Shown: positions 46,113-57,154, counted from the stretch's first letter. The stretch is 64,000 nucleotides of DNA from Vandiemenella viatica (GCA_031002005.1 JARYHS010011408.1:224357473-224421472); one strand, 5' to 3'. Made by a program: numbers and translations. The notes: generated by a model not told the origin, from the letters alone.

Positions 46113-46630
46113 TAGAACAGGATGAATTAACACCAGAATGGTCCCTCTGGAAGTTGAAGAGCTATCTTTGCCTACACTGCCTGTATTTGGGAACATAGTT
46201 TAGGGGCTATTTTAAATTCCGCAGCCTACCTTCTGATCACAGGAGGATTTAGTGAGTCCTTAGTAGTTTAGAGAATATTGGAATGGCCCTCAATTTCAGA
46301 CTCAAAAATACACGCTTCAAAGAAAAAAATCTACAACATTAGCACGAAGCTATCAGGATTCGCAGGCAGATAATAAAGCTTACATCCATAGTTTGTCATA
46401 GAGCATTTTTAAAACCATTAAGTATTGAGAAATCGTTAAACTCTACGAAAATGTACAACAATACGCCCTACTGAATCTGGTGCAACATCGGCATAATTTG
46501 CTTACAAAAGCAGACAGCAAGATGCTTTAACCTGTCAGCAATGCCGGATGTAAGCCGGGAAAGGGGGGGGGGGGGTGGGCGGCAAAGCGGGGCACTTTCC
46601 CGGGGTGGAACCTTCAAGGGGGCAGCTAAC
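46113..46630. other. No gene recognised; G-rich block
   Basis: 46545-46625 contains a 13-base G run in a GC-rich block (cagcaatgccggatgtaagc at 46543). It resembles the end of a hAT-type element, but a partner end was not found. The hairpin at 46644 interrupts its right side. Confidence 0.35.
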
Positions 46631-46643
46631 TCATGTTAATGAT

Positions 46644-46852
46644 TCATGATTAATAGACTTTCGGATTATGCCGCGTTGTTTATTTCATTATCTGAGCTTT
46701 CGGCTGGTATCCTACAGCCTTCGTCAGAGATACAGTCTCTCTGACGAAGGCTGTAGGATACCAGCCGAAAGATCAGGTAATGAAATAAACAACGCGGCAT
46801 AACCCGAAAGTCTATCAATCATGAACAAAAACGGCCGCGGAAGTCTTAGGAA
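46644..46852. mobile_element. Hairpin element with hammerhead-like cores and 13-bp TSD (hairpin 2)
   Basis: Arms 46645-46730 and 46738-46825 are nearly perfect inverted copies separated by a loop of only ~7 nt. A 27-bp non-palindromic tail extends on the right. The 13-bp repeat tcatgttaatgat is exact at 46631-46643 and 46853-46865. Right arm core: CTGACGA (46741-46747), stem GGCTG/CAGCC (46749-46753, 46762-46766), GAAA (46767-46770). The left arm has the same on minus (CTGACGA 46727-46721, GAAA 46701-46698). The TSD length and asymmetric tail point to retrotransposition, for example by a Penelope-like element, rather than a cut-and-paste transposon. Confidence 0.86.
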
Positions 46853-46865
46853 TCATGTTAATGAT

Positions 46866-47414
46866 GTTTGAAAGGGGCAACAAATGTTAAATTAATGGTA
46901 TATATATATATGGAGAGAGGGACAAAATCGTATTTGAAGAGGCAGCCAAATTCATGTGAGGGTTATTCTAAGTTTTTGCTCCGGCTAGGAAAATTCATAG
47001 ATCCATCACTGGATTATTTTAAGAATTATTTTAAGTTCAACAAATATTGATCTTATAGGTGTTGTATTCCTCACATTTCTCTCTCACAACAATGGGGCTT
47101 TTTATAATTTTGTGGTTACTAGTAGAAAGCTTCATCCAAAGTGATTTTAGCCAAACAAAAGTGGAGTTTAGCACAGTATTTTATTTCCACTTGTTGCTTT
47201 GTGCTCTATGAGTCGACACCCGTCCCACACATCTTTCGCCCGCTACCTGCACGAAGCGTAGGCGTCTACGTCCTCGTACTATATATGGAGCGACACTTCG
47301 GCTGCAGCATGCATCATGCGACCGCCGCGGAAACGAAATACGATCAGCTTTATGAACAACTCTGCTGTAACAGAAAACTCAGGAGATAGGAGACACTGCG
47401 GCCGGAATTTTTCA
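46866..47414. other. No gene recognised
   Basis: A TA microsatellite lies at 46898-46911. Short frames are without support. Confidence 0.45.
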
Positions 47415-47617
47415 AAGGCCCTTAACCCGACCTTCGCCTCTGGCACAGCTTGATGTGTAAAGTGAAGTACGCCCGAACGGTTCCTTGGTTCGGATCCCGC
47501 GTTAAACTGTTGGTGCTCAATTACCGCGAAAGATTATTAGGTGAGGATAAGACAGACTGCAATTAGGGCGGAATTTCACAGCCAATAGAAACACTGTCAT
47601 CAGGTCGTTGAGATCAA
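47415..47617 (+). mobile_element. SINE-B copy, 5' truncated
   Basis: The only plus-orientation SINE-B. The tRNA-like head is missing. Body phrases cgcctctggcacagcttg (47431), gttcggatcccgcgttaaac (47490) and cagccaatagaaac (47580) follow the order of the other copies, ending in caggtcgttgagatc. Confidence 0.75.
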
Positions 47618-47619
47618 AC

Positions 47620-48600
47620 GAGCCTTTTTCTTTACTGTCAATGGGTAGAAAAGCGTGGGCGGAATCATGCGATTGGTAACTGAAACTTTACTTCGGCTAG
47701 AAAACCAAGTGCGTTACATGTAAATTATAATCCATTGAAAAAAAATCACGTTAAATATTTAAACTCTGTTTGGAGGATATATGATAAGTCTAACGGTGTT
47801 ACTGCAATTCCGGATAACCTTAGCTTCATTCCAATACAGTATTCTTGGACGCTCCTTGGCTCATATTTCACGTTCAAGTAGTTGGCGTCCTTCGTTTTAT
47901 AAGACTGGATTAAGTTATGATGCTGACGGAATACGCGGCGGATATAAACCCTGTCACCAGTTTGTTAGGGTCATAAGAGATTTAATCATTCAAGTTGTAA
48001 GGTATATAATCCTTACTGGAAATTATGGTTTGCGTTGTAAACATATTTTAAATGTAATGAGGTCAGTGAGTATGTATTTTTAACTTTGATAATTTAGTTT
48101 AAAGGTCAGTCACCCCCATAAAGACAATGCGCAGCACCTTTGAAAAACAGATGAAGAGACGAAAAAGAAATGGTTTTGATGAAAGCATGAACGGGCAGTG
48201 AATTAAATGAAAGAGGAAGTTTCGAAGAAGAAATTCTCAATGGAGATGTATTTTGGCAAGTAGTGTGTAAATGTTAAATATAAAGTATACAGCCCAACGG
48301 AGTAATGAAAGAAAATTAATGTCTTGTTTGTAAGACATTTTGTGAAAATAGGAAGGACTGTATCATGAAAATAACCTAAGACAAGTTTTTGTTAACTGTA
48401 TATTATCTTGTTAATATGAATTACAGGAATAAATTGTATGCTTAGTGATCTAACGAAACTGAACGAATTATTCCACAAAGTAAATAAATGAAAGAAAACT
48501 TCAATGACGTTAAAGTAAAAATTTTTCAGATGTTTCATATATATATGTCCTCGAGAGGTGCAAGGCGAACAAACGAAAAAAAGTTCGCTCGTCCACCACA
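47620..48600. other. No gene recognised
   Basis: AT-rich; a 100-codon plus frame at 47781-48083 shows no motif that I recognise. Confidence 0.4.
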
Positions 48601-48604
48601 GTAG

Positions 48605-48728
48605 GATTCGCCTGGAGTGATTTGGGGAAACCATGGAAAACCCAAATCTGGATGCCTGGACATAGATTCGAACGCGCGTCCTCCTGAATGCGAGGCCAGA
48701 GCGTTAACAGCTCACCCGCCACGCTCGG
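48605..48728 (-). mobile_element. SINE-A copy, head and part of body
   Basis: Head with box B near 48662-48675 and body up to the ctggagtgatttggggaaac phrase; tail side absent. Head sequence (ctcctgaatgcgaggccaga on plus) is close to consensus. No TSD was identified. Confidence 0.77.
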
Positions 48729-48729
48729 T

Positions 48730-49480
48730 ATCTGGTAAGTATATAGAAGGAAGAAAGTAAAATAAAAAAAATATACGTGAGGCTGCATACGGACATACTG
48801 TTACGTACAATACTTCGAAACGAAAGAAGTAAAAAAAAAAAACATAGTCGGACGGACAAGTAGCAACGCCTCACAAAGTGTTCAAATATCGAAACATCGT
48901 AATTTAGAAACTGTTTACTCCAGGCCTTATCATCATCTGCTAATTACAATGTTTTTCCATAAAAAATTTCATCTGTCCAAAAAATAATATATATATTAAA
49001 TGTATAGTACTTAAATTTAATTTCATTCGAACCTACTTACTATTAGCCTATGCAAATTCATAATTTTGATTGTTGCATGAAGTTTGCAACAGTATTGCCC
49101 AAATTGGTGTGTTTAAAACTGTCGTTGAATGATCTGGTAGGACAGTATTTAAAACGTCTGTCTGGAAAAATCATGTTCATGTCTGGCAAAACACGTTGAA
49201 CAGCAGTTCCAGCCACGTCAGAGGCGGTGTGCTGGACAACTTGAACGTCTGCCAGCATATCGACAGATCACAACACTTTACCCGATAATTCTATCAACGT
49301 CCTCAAAGCAGGGTTTTATAGTAAACGACAAATGTTCACTTGGTTTCCCCTTTCATCCTTTAAAACCACACTTTACAAAAACTAATACAAAACACGTTTG
49401 CACGAGACGAATGAAGGACTAAGATGCTACAGCTACTTATCACTAACAATCTTAATGAGTCCCGTAATTGATAGCGTTAA
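48730..49480. other. No gene recognised
   Basis: AT-rich with an A run at 48829-48841; nothing supported. Confidence 0.45.
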
Positions 49481-49959
49481 TAATTAAAACAGCAAAATAC
49501 TCTAGATTCATTTTTGATGCAAGACGTTAACATTTTACTGTGGTGAAGATTTTGGTTCAGTCTGAAGAAGGGAGTAGCTACTCATTGTTTAGTAAAATAA
49601 GGTACGCCTTATCTTCACATGTGGTAATTAGATAAACAAGAAATTAATGTTTTTGTATGATCAAAAGGAATAACAGGATAAATAACGTATTGAATGTAGA
49701 GAAACGAATTTCATTGCGGTCGGAACTGGTTAGTAAAGACTGCACATCGATAGAAAGAGAGAAAATAATAATAATAAGGTCAGTCTTTGGCGACTGCCAA
49801 CAGAAGTGAAAACTTAAAATTATGAATATCATACGCGCAACACGTCATACATATAACTACAAATATATTGTTAACATTAACATGTCGGTGACGCGAACCC
49901 ATAAGATCCAAAAATAGCGCAACGCACCTAAAGAAATTTTCACTTAAAAAAAGGTTCTC

Positions 49960-50030
49960 CGTTTTTTGATTCGATCCCGCAGCCTTCGCTTCTACGTTAC
50001 CACTTCACCCAATTGGAACGCCAATGGCTG
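49960..50030 (-). mobile_element. tRNA-like SINE head fragment
   Basis: On minus, a gggtgaagtgg-like box A (around 50007-50017) and GGGATCGAATC box B (around 49968-49980) stand at tRNA spacing. The body differs from families A, B and C. Weak evidence. Confidence 0.32.
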
Positions 50031-50096
50031 CGAACTTAAAAGATCCAATTCGAACGATTAATGTCAGATATATTACAAAAAGAATTTATGTCAACC

Positions 50097-50368
50097 TTAA
50101 ATAAACGAAATCTTCACGGGTTATCTGCCGGGTAATATCTTTATTAAACAAAAATTCTTTAATACACAACGTTTCGGCAGCATCCTCCGCTGCCTTCGTC
50201 AGGTAAGCTGCCATAACTGTCTTAGCTAATACAGTTATGACAGCTTACCTGAAGAAGGCAGCGGAGGTTGCTGCCGAAACGTTGTATATTAAAGAAATTA
50301 TGTTTTATAAATATATTATCCGGCAGACAACCCGTGAAGATTTCGCCGGGAAAAACTGAATTCTCACA
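50097..50368. mobile_element. Hairpin element with hammerhead-like cores and 10-bp TSD (hairpin 3)
   Basis: Arms 50106-50220 and 50231-50345 pair around a 10-nt loop. A 23-bp unpaired tail extends on the right. The decamer tatgtcaacc is exact at 50087-50096 and 50369-50378. Right arm: CTGAAGA (50249-50255), perfect six-base stem GGCAGC/GCTGCC (50257-50262, 50270-50275), GAAAC (50276-50280) then gttgta, which could form a two-base helix III with a GTA cleavage triplet. The left arm on minus has CTGACGA and GAAAC (50202 to 50171). Same architecture as hairpins 1 and 2, with different sequence outside the core. Confidence 0.88.
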
Positions 50369-50479
50369 TATGTCAACCCAGCCAAAAAACTTATAATTAA
50401 AACAGCAAAATACTCTAGATTCATTTTTGATGCAAGACGTTAACATTTTACTGTGGTGAAGATTTTGGTTACTACTGCA

Positions 50480-51690
50480 AATCGAATGTAAGTAAAACAA
50501 AAAACAAAACAAAAAAAAAAAAAACAAAAAAAAACAAAAAAAAAACACGCTGAAAAATTATTTTTGATGGCACCGTTATGCCAAGTTAAACGCTATATCG
50601 CATTCAATACTTTTATCTCATGACTTGCAAAATGTCGAGAAATGCGCAGAGATTCACAGTACTTTTAAACTCTTCTCAAGTTAGTTGTTTATCATTAATA
50701 AATAATATAGTTAATCACAACCATTAAACTACTGTGCTGCAACAACTCCCAAAACAAAATTTACTAAATGAAATGTAAGGGGAAAAATAAGAGAAAAGAA
50801 TACTACCTAATGTGCATTAACAATTAAGCTACAGTTTGGACGTGTTGTTGGTTACTCCGAGTCGAAGGAAGTCATGGACACGATCAAAGCGTCCAGGTTT
50901 AGCCGCCGTGGCACGGGTCCAGCCATTAAGGCTGCGATCAGGCCTAATGACGAAGACAAACCGGCCGGAACGGTCAGTGTCTTACCTGTGCCAAAGGATG
51001 TCTTACTGCCTACACCTTCTCAAAATTGCTCTCACACTGCCAGCAAGAAGCACAGATTTATGGTCTCGACATTGCACGCATACTTGAATGTCACCTCTGA
51101 CCGTAACCTATGAAAGGACAGAGGTCAACTGTCAGTAACACTGCAGTATCCATATATAGATGGCGACCCACGTACGCTGTAAGAACTCTCTAGAATTAAC
51201 ATATGCTGTTGAACTTTACACCGTATGGATGCTTTTCTCAACGTTCACATTGTGCTCGTCACCTCATCTGAGTACAGCTACTATATACAAAACCCAGTTA
51301 TGTCTGTTTACCGTTACTCCCATGATAATTTTCGCAGTATTTTTAGGGCTTCAGCACGAGTCAATAGCGTCCTTCATTCTTTACAGGCTTTAAGTTTTTT
51401 TTACTCATTGCTTTATGCCTAGTTTTAAGTTTGCAAAATTAATTAAAGTAGTAATTTCTCAATCTTCTTAACACCAAGTTTAGGTGAGAGGTGGCATATA
51501 AACTATCATAGTTCAATTTAAATTATTAATTCTTCATCCCCTGCCCTCTGTTACCCACCGTTTAAAAGTCTGAATGTTGGAAAGCAGCAAATACTGGAAG
51601 AAAAGAATAAACATAATATTTAGTGAACACTACTTTGCTTTGAACGGGAAACTCCAGCACCTAGTATCTATTTATTTATTTTCCGATTTG
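50480..51690. other. No gene supported; one GC-rich frame noted
   Basis: 50505-50547 is an A-rich simple sequence. 50836-51113 is GC-richer, with two overlapping frames (one from an ATG at 50874: MDTIKASRFSRRGTGPAIKA). Overlapping frames and no known motif argue against a gene, but I cannot exclude an exon. Confidence 0.3.
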
Positions 51691-51694
51691 GCCA

Positions 51695-51965
51695 TCAAGG
51701 GTCACGTTGAGACTGACCACCACAGGTGCGGCTGGAGGAGGGGGAGTGGCGAGTTCCTGAAAAGGCCTCGCCACCTCACAGCCACCTCCACACCACGTTG
51801 CCTAGTGGCGATTCAGATACGCGGGCGTTTGATGTTTACCGACAGGGCGACGGATCGAGGAGTGCCATCCCTGCTAACAGACGCGAGTCCCTTCTCACGG
51901 CTCACTGTACCTAGCTAGACCAACGCGTCCGGCAAATGCATAGGCCGTGGAAAGGCACCATTAGG
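51695..51965 (-). mobile_element. Element X relative, inverted copy
   Basis: The phrase cgtttgatgtttaccgacag followed by ggcgacggatcgagg (51828-51862) is the reverse of the segment at 8160-8205 and of the interior of element X at 54735-54765. No terminal repeat is visible, so it is a fragment or a diverged subfamily. Confidence 0.45.
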
Positions 51966-51974
51966 TGTACCTAA

Positions 51975-52085
51975 TCTGTTGGAGGAGAATGTCTTGTATT
52001 GCCATCTGCCTGCGAAACGTGTAACTTTGTGTGTTCTGCATAGTAAGTAAATTTATTGTTTGTGAAATTTGTAGTTTATGAGAAG
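51975..52085 (+). repeat. Repeat shared with 43469-43560
   Basis: Aligned phrases: ggaggagaatgt with gaggaggaatgt; gcgaaacgtgtaactttg with gcgaaacgagtaattatg; ttattgtttgtgaaattt with atttttgtttgtgcaatg. It contains the GAAAC half of the hammerhead-like motif (52014-52018), but the CTGANGA half is disrupted. The parent element is unknown. Confidence 0.5.
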
Positions 52086-52930
52086 GAGATTCGTGTTGCT
52101 CAAGCATACGTGTAGATGATTGCAATCAGGAAGGCCGATATGCAGTTGCCTGACCCCGTGCCCGGTATCGTTGGTCTCATGCCCCGTGTCATTTTACCTA
52201 AGCCACACTGGCAGGTAGTCTCTACTTGTAATACAATATCCAATAGTGAGAATTATTACAACCCGGTAGAAAAGGTAGCTGCTGCATCGTTATGGTATCC
52301 GACAATGACACGGGGTGATCTCGTTGGAGTCCTGGTGGCGGAAGAAATTTTCATCAGAATTTGGCCAGCAGGGTAGATGATGCACAGTTCCTAATCACCG
52401 GAACCATCCATACTGATTGCGGTTCTTAGAAGGTTTTTCGTAATCTTCCTAGCTAGTGCTGCGAAAGTTCTAAATTTTTGCTTAGAAATTATACATTCCA
52501 AAAACAGGTTAACACTAAACACAGAGAACAAAGCTTCTATGATAGATAAAGAGAACATCGATAGAGCCTTTTAAGAGTTAGATAGTTACAGAAATTTTAT
52601 ATTAAAAGAAAAAGCGAAAATAAAAAGGTAAGAAAAGGGCATTCCGTGGTTCGGATTTCAGAGAACAAAGTAGGTCACCTGTTACGGGGATAAGCAATAA
52701 AAAGCGTGTAAAAACCACATCTCTTGTCATCGGAGTCCCAATAATCCTACATGATCTCTTGGCCAATAATGTCATAAGCCTTTAATTTTTTAATGGGTAT
52801 TACCATGGATTTTTTTTAGTATTGTTCCATGTGTCATAATCTGAAATTAAACTATCATCTCTTTGAATATAATGAATGGGAAATCTAAAAACACAGTTCT
52901 TGCGGAAGAAATGAGTGCATTTCTAGTGAA
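52086..52930. other. No gene recognised
   Basis: A 12-bp inverted repeat (ccccgtgtcatt at 52182, aatgacacgggg at 52304) is the only structure I noticed. No gene supported. Confidence 0.4.
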
Positions 52931-53050
52931 AGGGACCATCCATAAATCACGTCACACAAATATTATGGTTTTTTACCCAGCTCTCTCCCCTCCTCCTTAT
53001 CACGTCGTGTTATACTTTGGGAGCCCCCCTCCTCTCGTTGTGACATAACT
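52931..53050 (+). mobile_element. Fragment related to the nested 23615 element
   Basis: Begins agggaccatccataaatcac at 52931, the counterpart of the 23614 terminus, followed by a C-rich interior like that of the nested element. The right terminus is missing. One end only. Confidence 0.57.
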
Positions 53051-53239
53051 AATTTGGAGTTTTAAATTTAGAAATTGATTAAAACAGCACTTTCAATCTT
53101 GTCACGCCATGTCGCACGTCGTGGACCTCCTTTCTGCCCGCTAATCTGGTATGTTACTTTGGGTTGGCCTCTAATGCTCCGCAAGATTTTTAATCTTGAC
53201 TGATGAAGTATAAGAATATCGAGTTGACATTGCAATTTT

Positions 53240-53445
53240 TTTCCTTAGGCCTTTAAGCCTCGTCGACGTTGACGCCAGTAGAGGTGTGAGAAGATTTGGG
53301 ACTAGGAAAGGGAAGGAATTCGACCGTGTCCTTGTGAAGGAGCCAATGAATGACCTGTAGTGATTTCGGAACCACGGAAAATCAAAATCAGGATCGCCTG
53401 AATGGAATTTGAAACCTTGTCCACTCGAATGCCAGGCTTCAGCGC
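53240..53445 (-). mobile_element. SINE-A copy, diverged
   Basis: Tail side aagcctcgtcgacgttgacg (53257), body with ggaaaatcaaaatcagg, and a decayed head (atggaatttgaaacc on plus near 53401). No TSD seen. Confidence 0.66.
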
Positions 53446-53569
53446 TTTTATTGCAGTGGAGTAATTTAGTAATACCCAGTTACAAGTCTGTACACGTCGC
53501 TGGTTTCAGAAGATAGTAGTCTACACAATTCGAGGACTTTTGCTGTCTCAGACACAGATGTTGCTGGAG

Positions 53570-54030
53570 TTATATGTGTTAAGAAGAAAGTAAAAGTGGC
53601 GAGACCAGTTATCCTTTATAGATCGGAAACATGGGTTTCACGTAAACAGAGGAAACCCTTCAGGAGAGGACTGAAATGAGGAAGCTAAGGAGGCTACTGG
53701 GTATTTTTCTGAGGAACAGACTTCAAAACGAAGAGAGAAGAAAAATAGCTGGAGTGGTTAGTCGTCAGAGAGAGAACATTAGGATCATATCATGCGGAGA
53801 GGTGAGGAAGAGTCAATCAAGAAAGCATGGGGGATACTTTTGAAAGGAAAGTGTTCCAGAGGGAGACAAAGGATAAGGTGAAAGGATCTAGTTAGAAAGG
53901 ACCTCGTGAACAAAGGAATGGAAGAAGAGGACACGGTAGACCGGAAAAGGCAGCCGTCCCCTAATATTAGGTAAGGTGGTGTAGAAGAAGAAGAATAAGA
54001 AGAAGAAAAATAAGAAGAGGAAGACCCATC
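53570..54030 (+). pseudogene. LINE ORF2 C-terminal relic with GAA-rich tail
   Basis: Plus translation gives KVARPVILYRSETWVSRKQR, then RRLLGIFLRNRLQNEERR and KIAGVVSRQREN after frameshifts. This is the (R)PVLLYGSETW...LRRL.GI..RDR.RNE..R block found after the reverse transcriptase in many LINEs. Further traces run to about 53960, followed by a non-coding end and a (GAA)n-rich tail at 53985-54022. It is truncated at its 5' side and disrupted. Confidence 0.72.
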
Positions 54031-54352
54031 TTATGCTGAGGTATAACAATCTCTAGTGATGTTTTACGAGTATTAAATAGTTATGTCTAGTGATTAACTA
54101 CTATGTGCTCTGATGTCCTAAGGTAAAAGGCTAATAATATGCCGTGTGACATACATAGTACTTTAGGTAATTTAAAACGAATTACGATTAAATACAATGG
54201 GCTTTCTTTCTCGAGTTTCTATGCCTTCTAATTTACAACTCATAAATTGTGTGCCATAATTCCATAGATCATTGTACAGTACGTACTAATAATTTTTATC
54301 CACTTGTTGCCAGATTCCGTCGCTCTCCTTAGGAGCACATATCTATTTTTCG

Positions 54353-54558
54353 TATGGCTTTACTCCTCGTCAGCATCGAGGACTAAGAAAGAACTGTGGG
54401 CAAGGAACGGGAAGGAATTCAGCCATGGAATTTAAGGAATCACCCCGGCATTCACCTGGAGTGACCGTAAACCGAAATCAGAATGGTTGGACGGCAATTC
54501 GAGCCTTCGTCCTCCCGAACGCTAGGCCAGAACGTTACTGCTCAACCACCACGCTCGC
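54353..54558 (-). mobile_element. SINE-A copy
   Basis: Tail side actcctcgtcagcatcgagg, body with a short deletion (gagtgaccgtaaaccg at 54460), then head with box B around 54495-54505 and end accaccacgctcg at 54545-54557. Confidence 0.78.
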
Positions 54559-54629
54559 TGAGCAAATACCCTGTTCCTATTTACTATCATGAACTACTCG
54601 CCCAATACTGTCCTTACACAGATGGTTTA

Positions 54630-54976
54630 AAAGCCGCGTTCTCACGACGTCTTGTAACGAAGGCGGGACAGGACGGATACTCAACAACACGCCATGGGAA
54701 CGGGGCAGCCTCTGCTAGAGGGTCGAGACGCAGCTATCCACTCTCTGTCGGTAAACATCACAGGCGTGTGTAGCGGTGCGCTGTTGCCATCGGTTTGCGG
54801 CAGCGGTGCGCACCCCTTCTGTTGCTGTAAAATGCTCTGTGGCAAACGACACTAGACAACGTGGAGGGGAGGTGGCGGCGAGGTAAGCGAGGGCTAACCT
54901 GCGGCGCGCGCTCATCCCTACACTTCGGCTATTGAAGTGCCGCCTCCGTTACAAGAGATCGTGGGAACGCAGCTTT
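54630..54976. mobile_element. Element X, complete copy with ~40-bp terminal inverted repeats
   Basis: The left end AAAGCCGCGTTCTCACGACG and the reverse complement of the right end AAAGCTGCGTTCCCACGATC continue as TCTTGTAACG(A/G)AGGCGG on both sides. The interior is GC-rich (gcggcagcggtgcgc, ggtggcggcgagg) and contains no transposase. A clear TSD was not found: a TTA on each side is possible, but short. Fragments of relatives lie at 7985-8285, 9690-9955 and 51695-51965. Superfamily not determined. Confidence 0.83.
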
Positions 54977-54979
54977 AGA

Positions 54980-56035
54980 GGAGGCACGAATTGTACGTGA
55001 TTTTGCTAGTAACAGTTTCAAGTAGATAAAAAGGAAGCCTTTATTAAAAGAAAGGGTTTCTCTTAAGTCAAATTGCTCCGACTTTTAGGAATAAAAAAAG
55101 CAAAAACTATCCACTTTTCTTCAATCGTAAAAACGATACACCCAGGCTGTAAGACAACCGACGCAACGCCCTCGAAATCGAAAGCATAACTGATCATTTA
55201 ATCCACATCTTGTCGGCATAAGTAACTGAAGCAGTCACCTCTTACAAAAATTGGCAGCGTTACTAAAGGAGCTTTGTTGACTGGGACATCTCGAATGACT
55301 ATACGGTTTACGTTTTTCAGCAGTTTTTTTCACAGAGCAAAGGAAGGCAATTAACTAGCGGCTTGATTTTCTCCAAGGCGTCTCTTCCGGAGAAAGTCGA
55401 GCTCCTTAACAGCAGAATATTCAAGAGCTTTTCATGCTTACGATTATACAGTGAGCAAACCACGCACTGTTGCTAAATATATGAAATTCAACTAAAGTTA
55501 TCAGTAGCGATTAAGAAAGAAACGATATAACCTGTATGCCTGCCACATTCGGAAACTTTACCTAACGTTAATCTCTCGCAAAGCTTGCGCCGTGAACGAA
55601 ATACTACACAGTGCTTCATGATTCCAATTACGCGTCAATATCCAGACTATGCAGAAGAGAAATACAAGACTAATTGAAACCCTGCGTAATAAAACCAGCA
55701 CGAAAATAATACCATTATACATTTCTCGATTTTTCTCATAAATTATCCGTGTCCAATATCTTCCTTACTTTTTTAGAGAAAAGTACCACTTGTACTTTTT
55801 ATGCGCTCAAGTTCCTCGTAACACTTTTCATGAAAAGCAGTAAACTTCTGAAGAGCCGCTCGAACGTTCCTTAAGGCTTCCGGCGGAGTTCTTTTTGCAT
55901 TTATTAGGTTACGGGTCCATTTATGAATGTCTAAAATAAATATCTACTATGACAGTAAGTATCTCCACATTTTATTCGCACCCGAAAATCTTGTAATATT
56001 TCTTCTAATTATTCTTCGCGATTGGATAACTTAGA
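54980..56035. other. No gene recognised
   Basis: Nothing supported by motif or repeat structure. Confidence 0.45.
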
Positions 56036-57154
56036 AGCACGCGAAATCAACATTTGTTGGCCTTTCTATTAGGCCAGTATTTCTTCATATGCAACGAATG
56101 GGTGAGCTTTCGTTACACTGACCTAGTTATCTTGGCTGCTTTTTCTCTCTTCTTCCTCCTCGAACCATCCATTAGTGTGAGTTTCCTGGTTTCATTCAGG
56201 TTCGATAGATTTGTTGATCATAAATCTTTCAGGTCCTTTTCTATCTTGTTATTTATTCGGGTGGTCTTGTTTAAGAATGTATGAATTTTGTGTGATTGTT
56301 TGAGTCTGTTCCTTTGCTGGTGTTCCATGAATTGCATTCTTCACATGCGAACTGTGTGATTTTTTTGAGATTTTTAAATATATTTTTGCATTAAGTTTTT
56401 GGTAATACACCCCATCTTTCGTTCTTTGTCCAACAATTTTTATCTATATTTTACGTTCCTTCACTTCTAAGTTATCCTTTTAGTGTTTGTGTTGGAGACG
56501 TGGTTTTTCTGATGCACAGAGAGCTTGATTACTATTTTATTGTGTCAGATTGTGCAGTTCCAAGAGATATTTTTCTTGAGGCAAGTATTTTTTGTTATCT
56601 GAAATGCATTATCCATTTTGTGAACTCTTGATTCAATAGATTTATTTTAGTTACAATTTTCTGTAATGAATTCACACAAATATTTAAATTCTTTCCCTCG
56701 ATAGATCTTCTTGCTACCTATTTTGTGCTCAGCTATTGTAGTTTTGATATCTATCTAATTTTTTTAATGAAATTTATAATCTGATTTTCGCTGCCTACTC
56801 TTGTAATAGTAGAAGTTCTTTTTATGCATCGGCATTGTCTTGAGCAATTAATGCAACGTCGTCTACAAATGCAGAACAGCCTAATTTTATTAATTCTATT
56901 CCTTTAATTTCTGGTCCTAGTCTGTGATTTTGTTCTCTCGCTTTTCTCCATTCTCTTACGACTTTTTCAAGCGCACAAATGAAGACCAACGGTGATTGCC
57001 CACCAATCACCTAGTCGTACACCTATGTCTGTTTAAAACTGAATTCATTTCTCCCATGAACTTGGATTTGGTATCAAAAAGTGTTTCTTTGATGATTTTT
57101 TTTATCTAGTCCAGATTCTGTTATTACTTCAATAAGGGATACTGTCTACGTATA

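Larger units (their letters stand above)
49481..50470. repeat. Exact 77-bp direct repeat flanking 836 bp
   Basis: 49481-49557 and 50394-50470 are identical over 77 bases (both start taattaaaacagc and end aagattttggtt). Between them lie AT-rich DNA, a tRNA-like patch (49960-50030) and hairpin 3 (50097-50368). The repeat does not have TG/CA ends and is far too long for a TSD, so it is more like a segmental duplication or an assembly join. The sequence after each copy differs. Confidence 0.95.

Noticed and set aside
50836..51113. GC-rich coding exon
   Set aside because: Two overlapping frames are equally open and neither shows a motif, so GC content alone probably explains the lack of stops.
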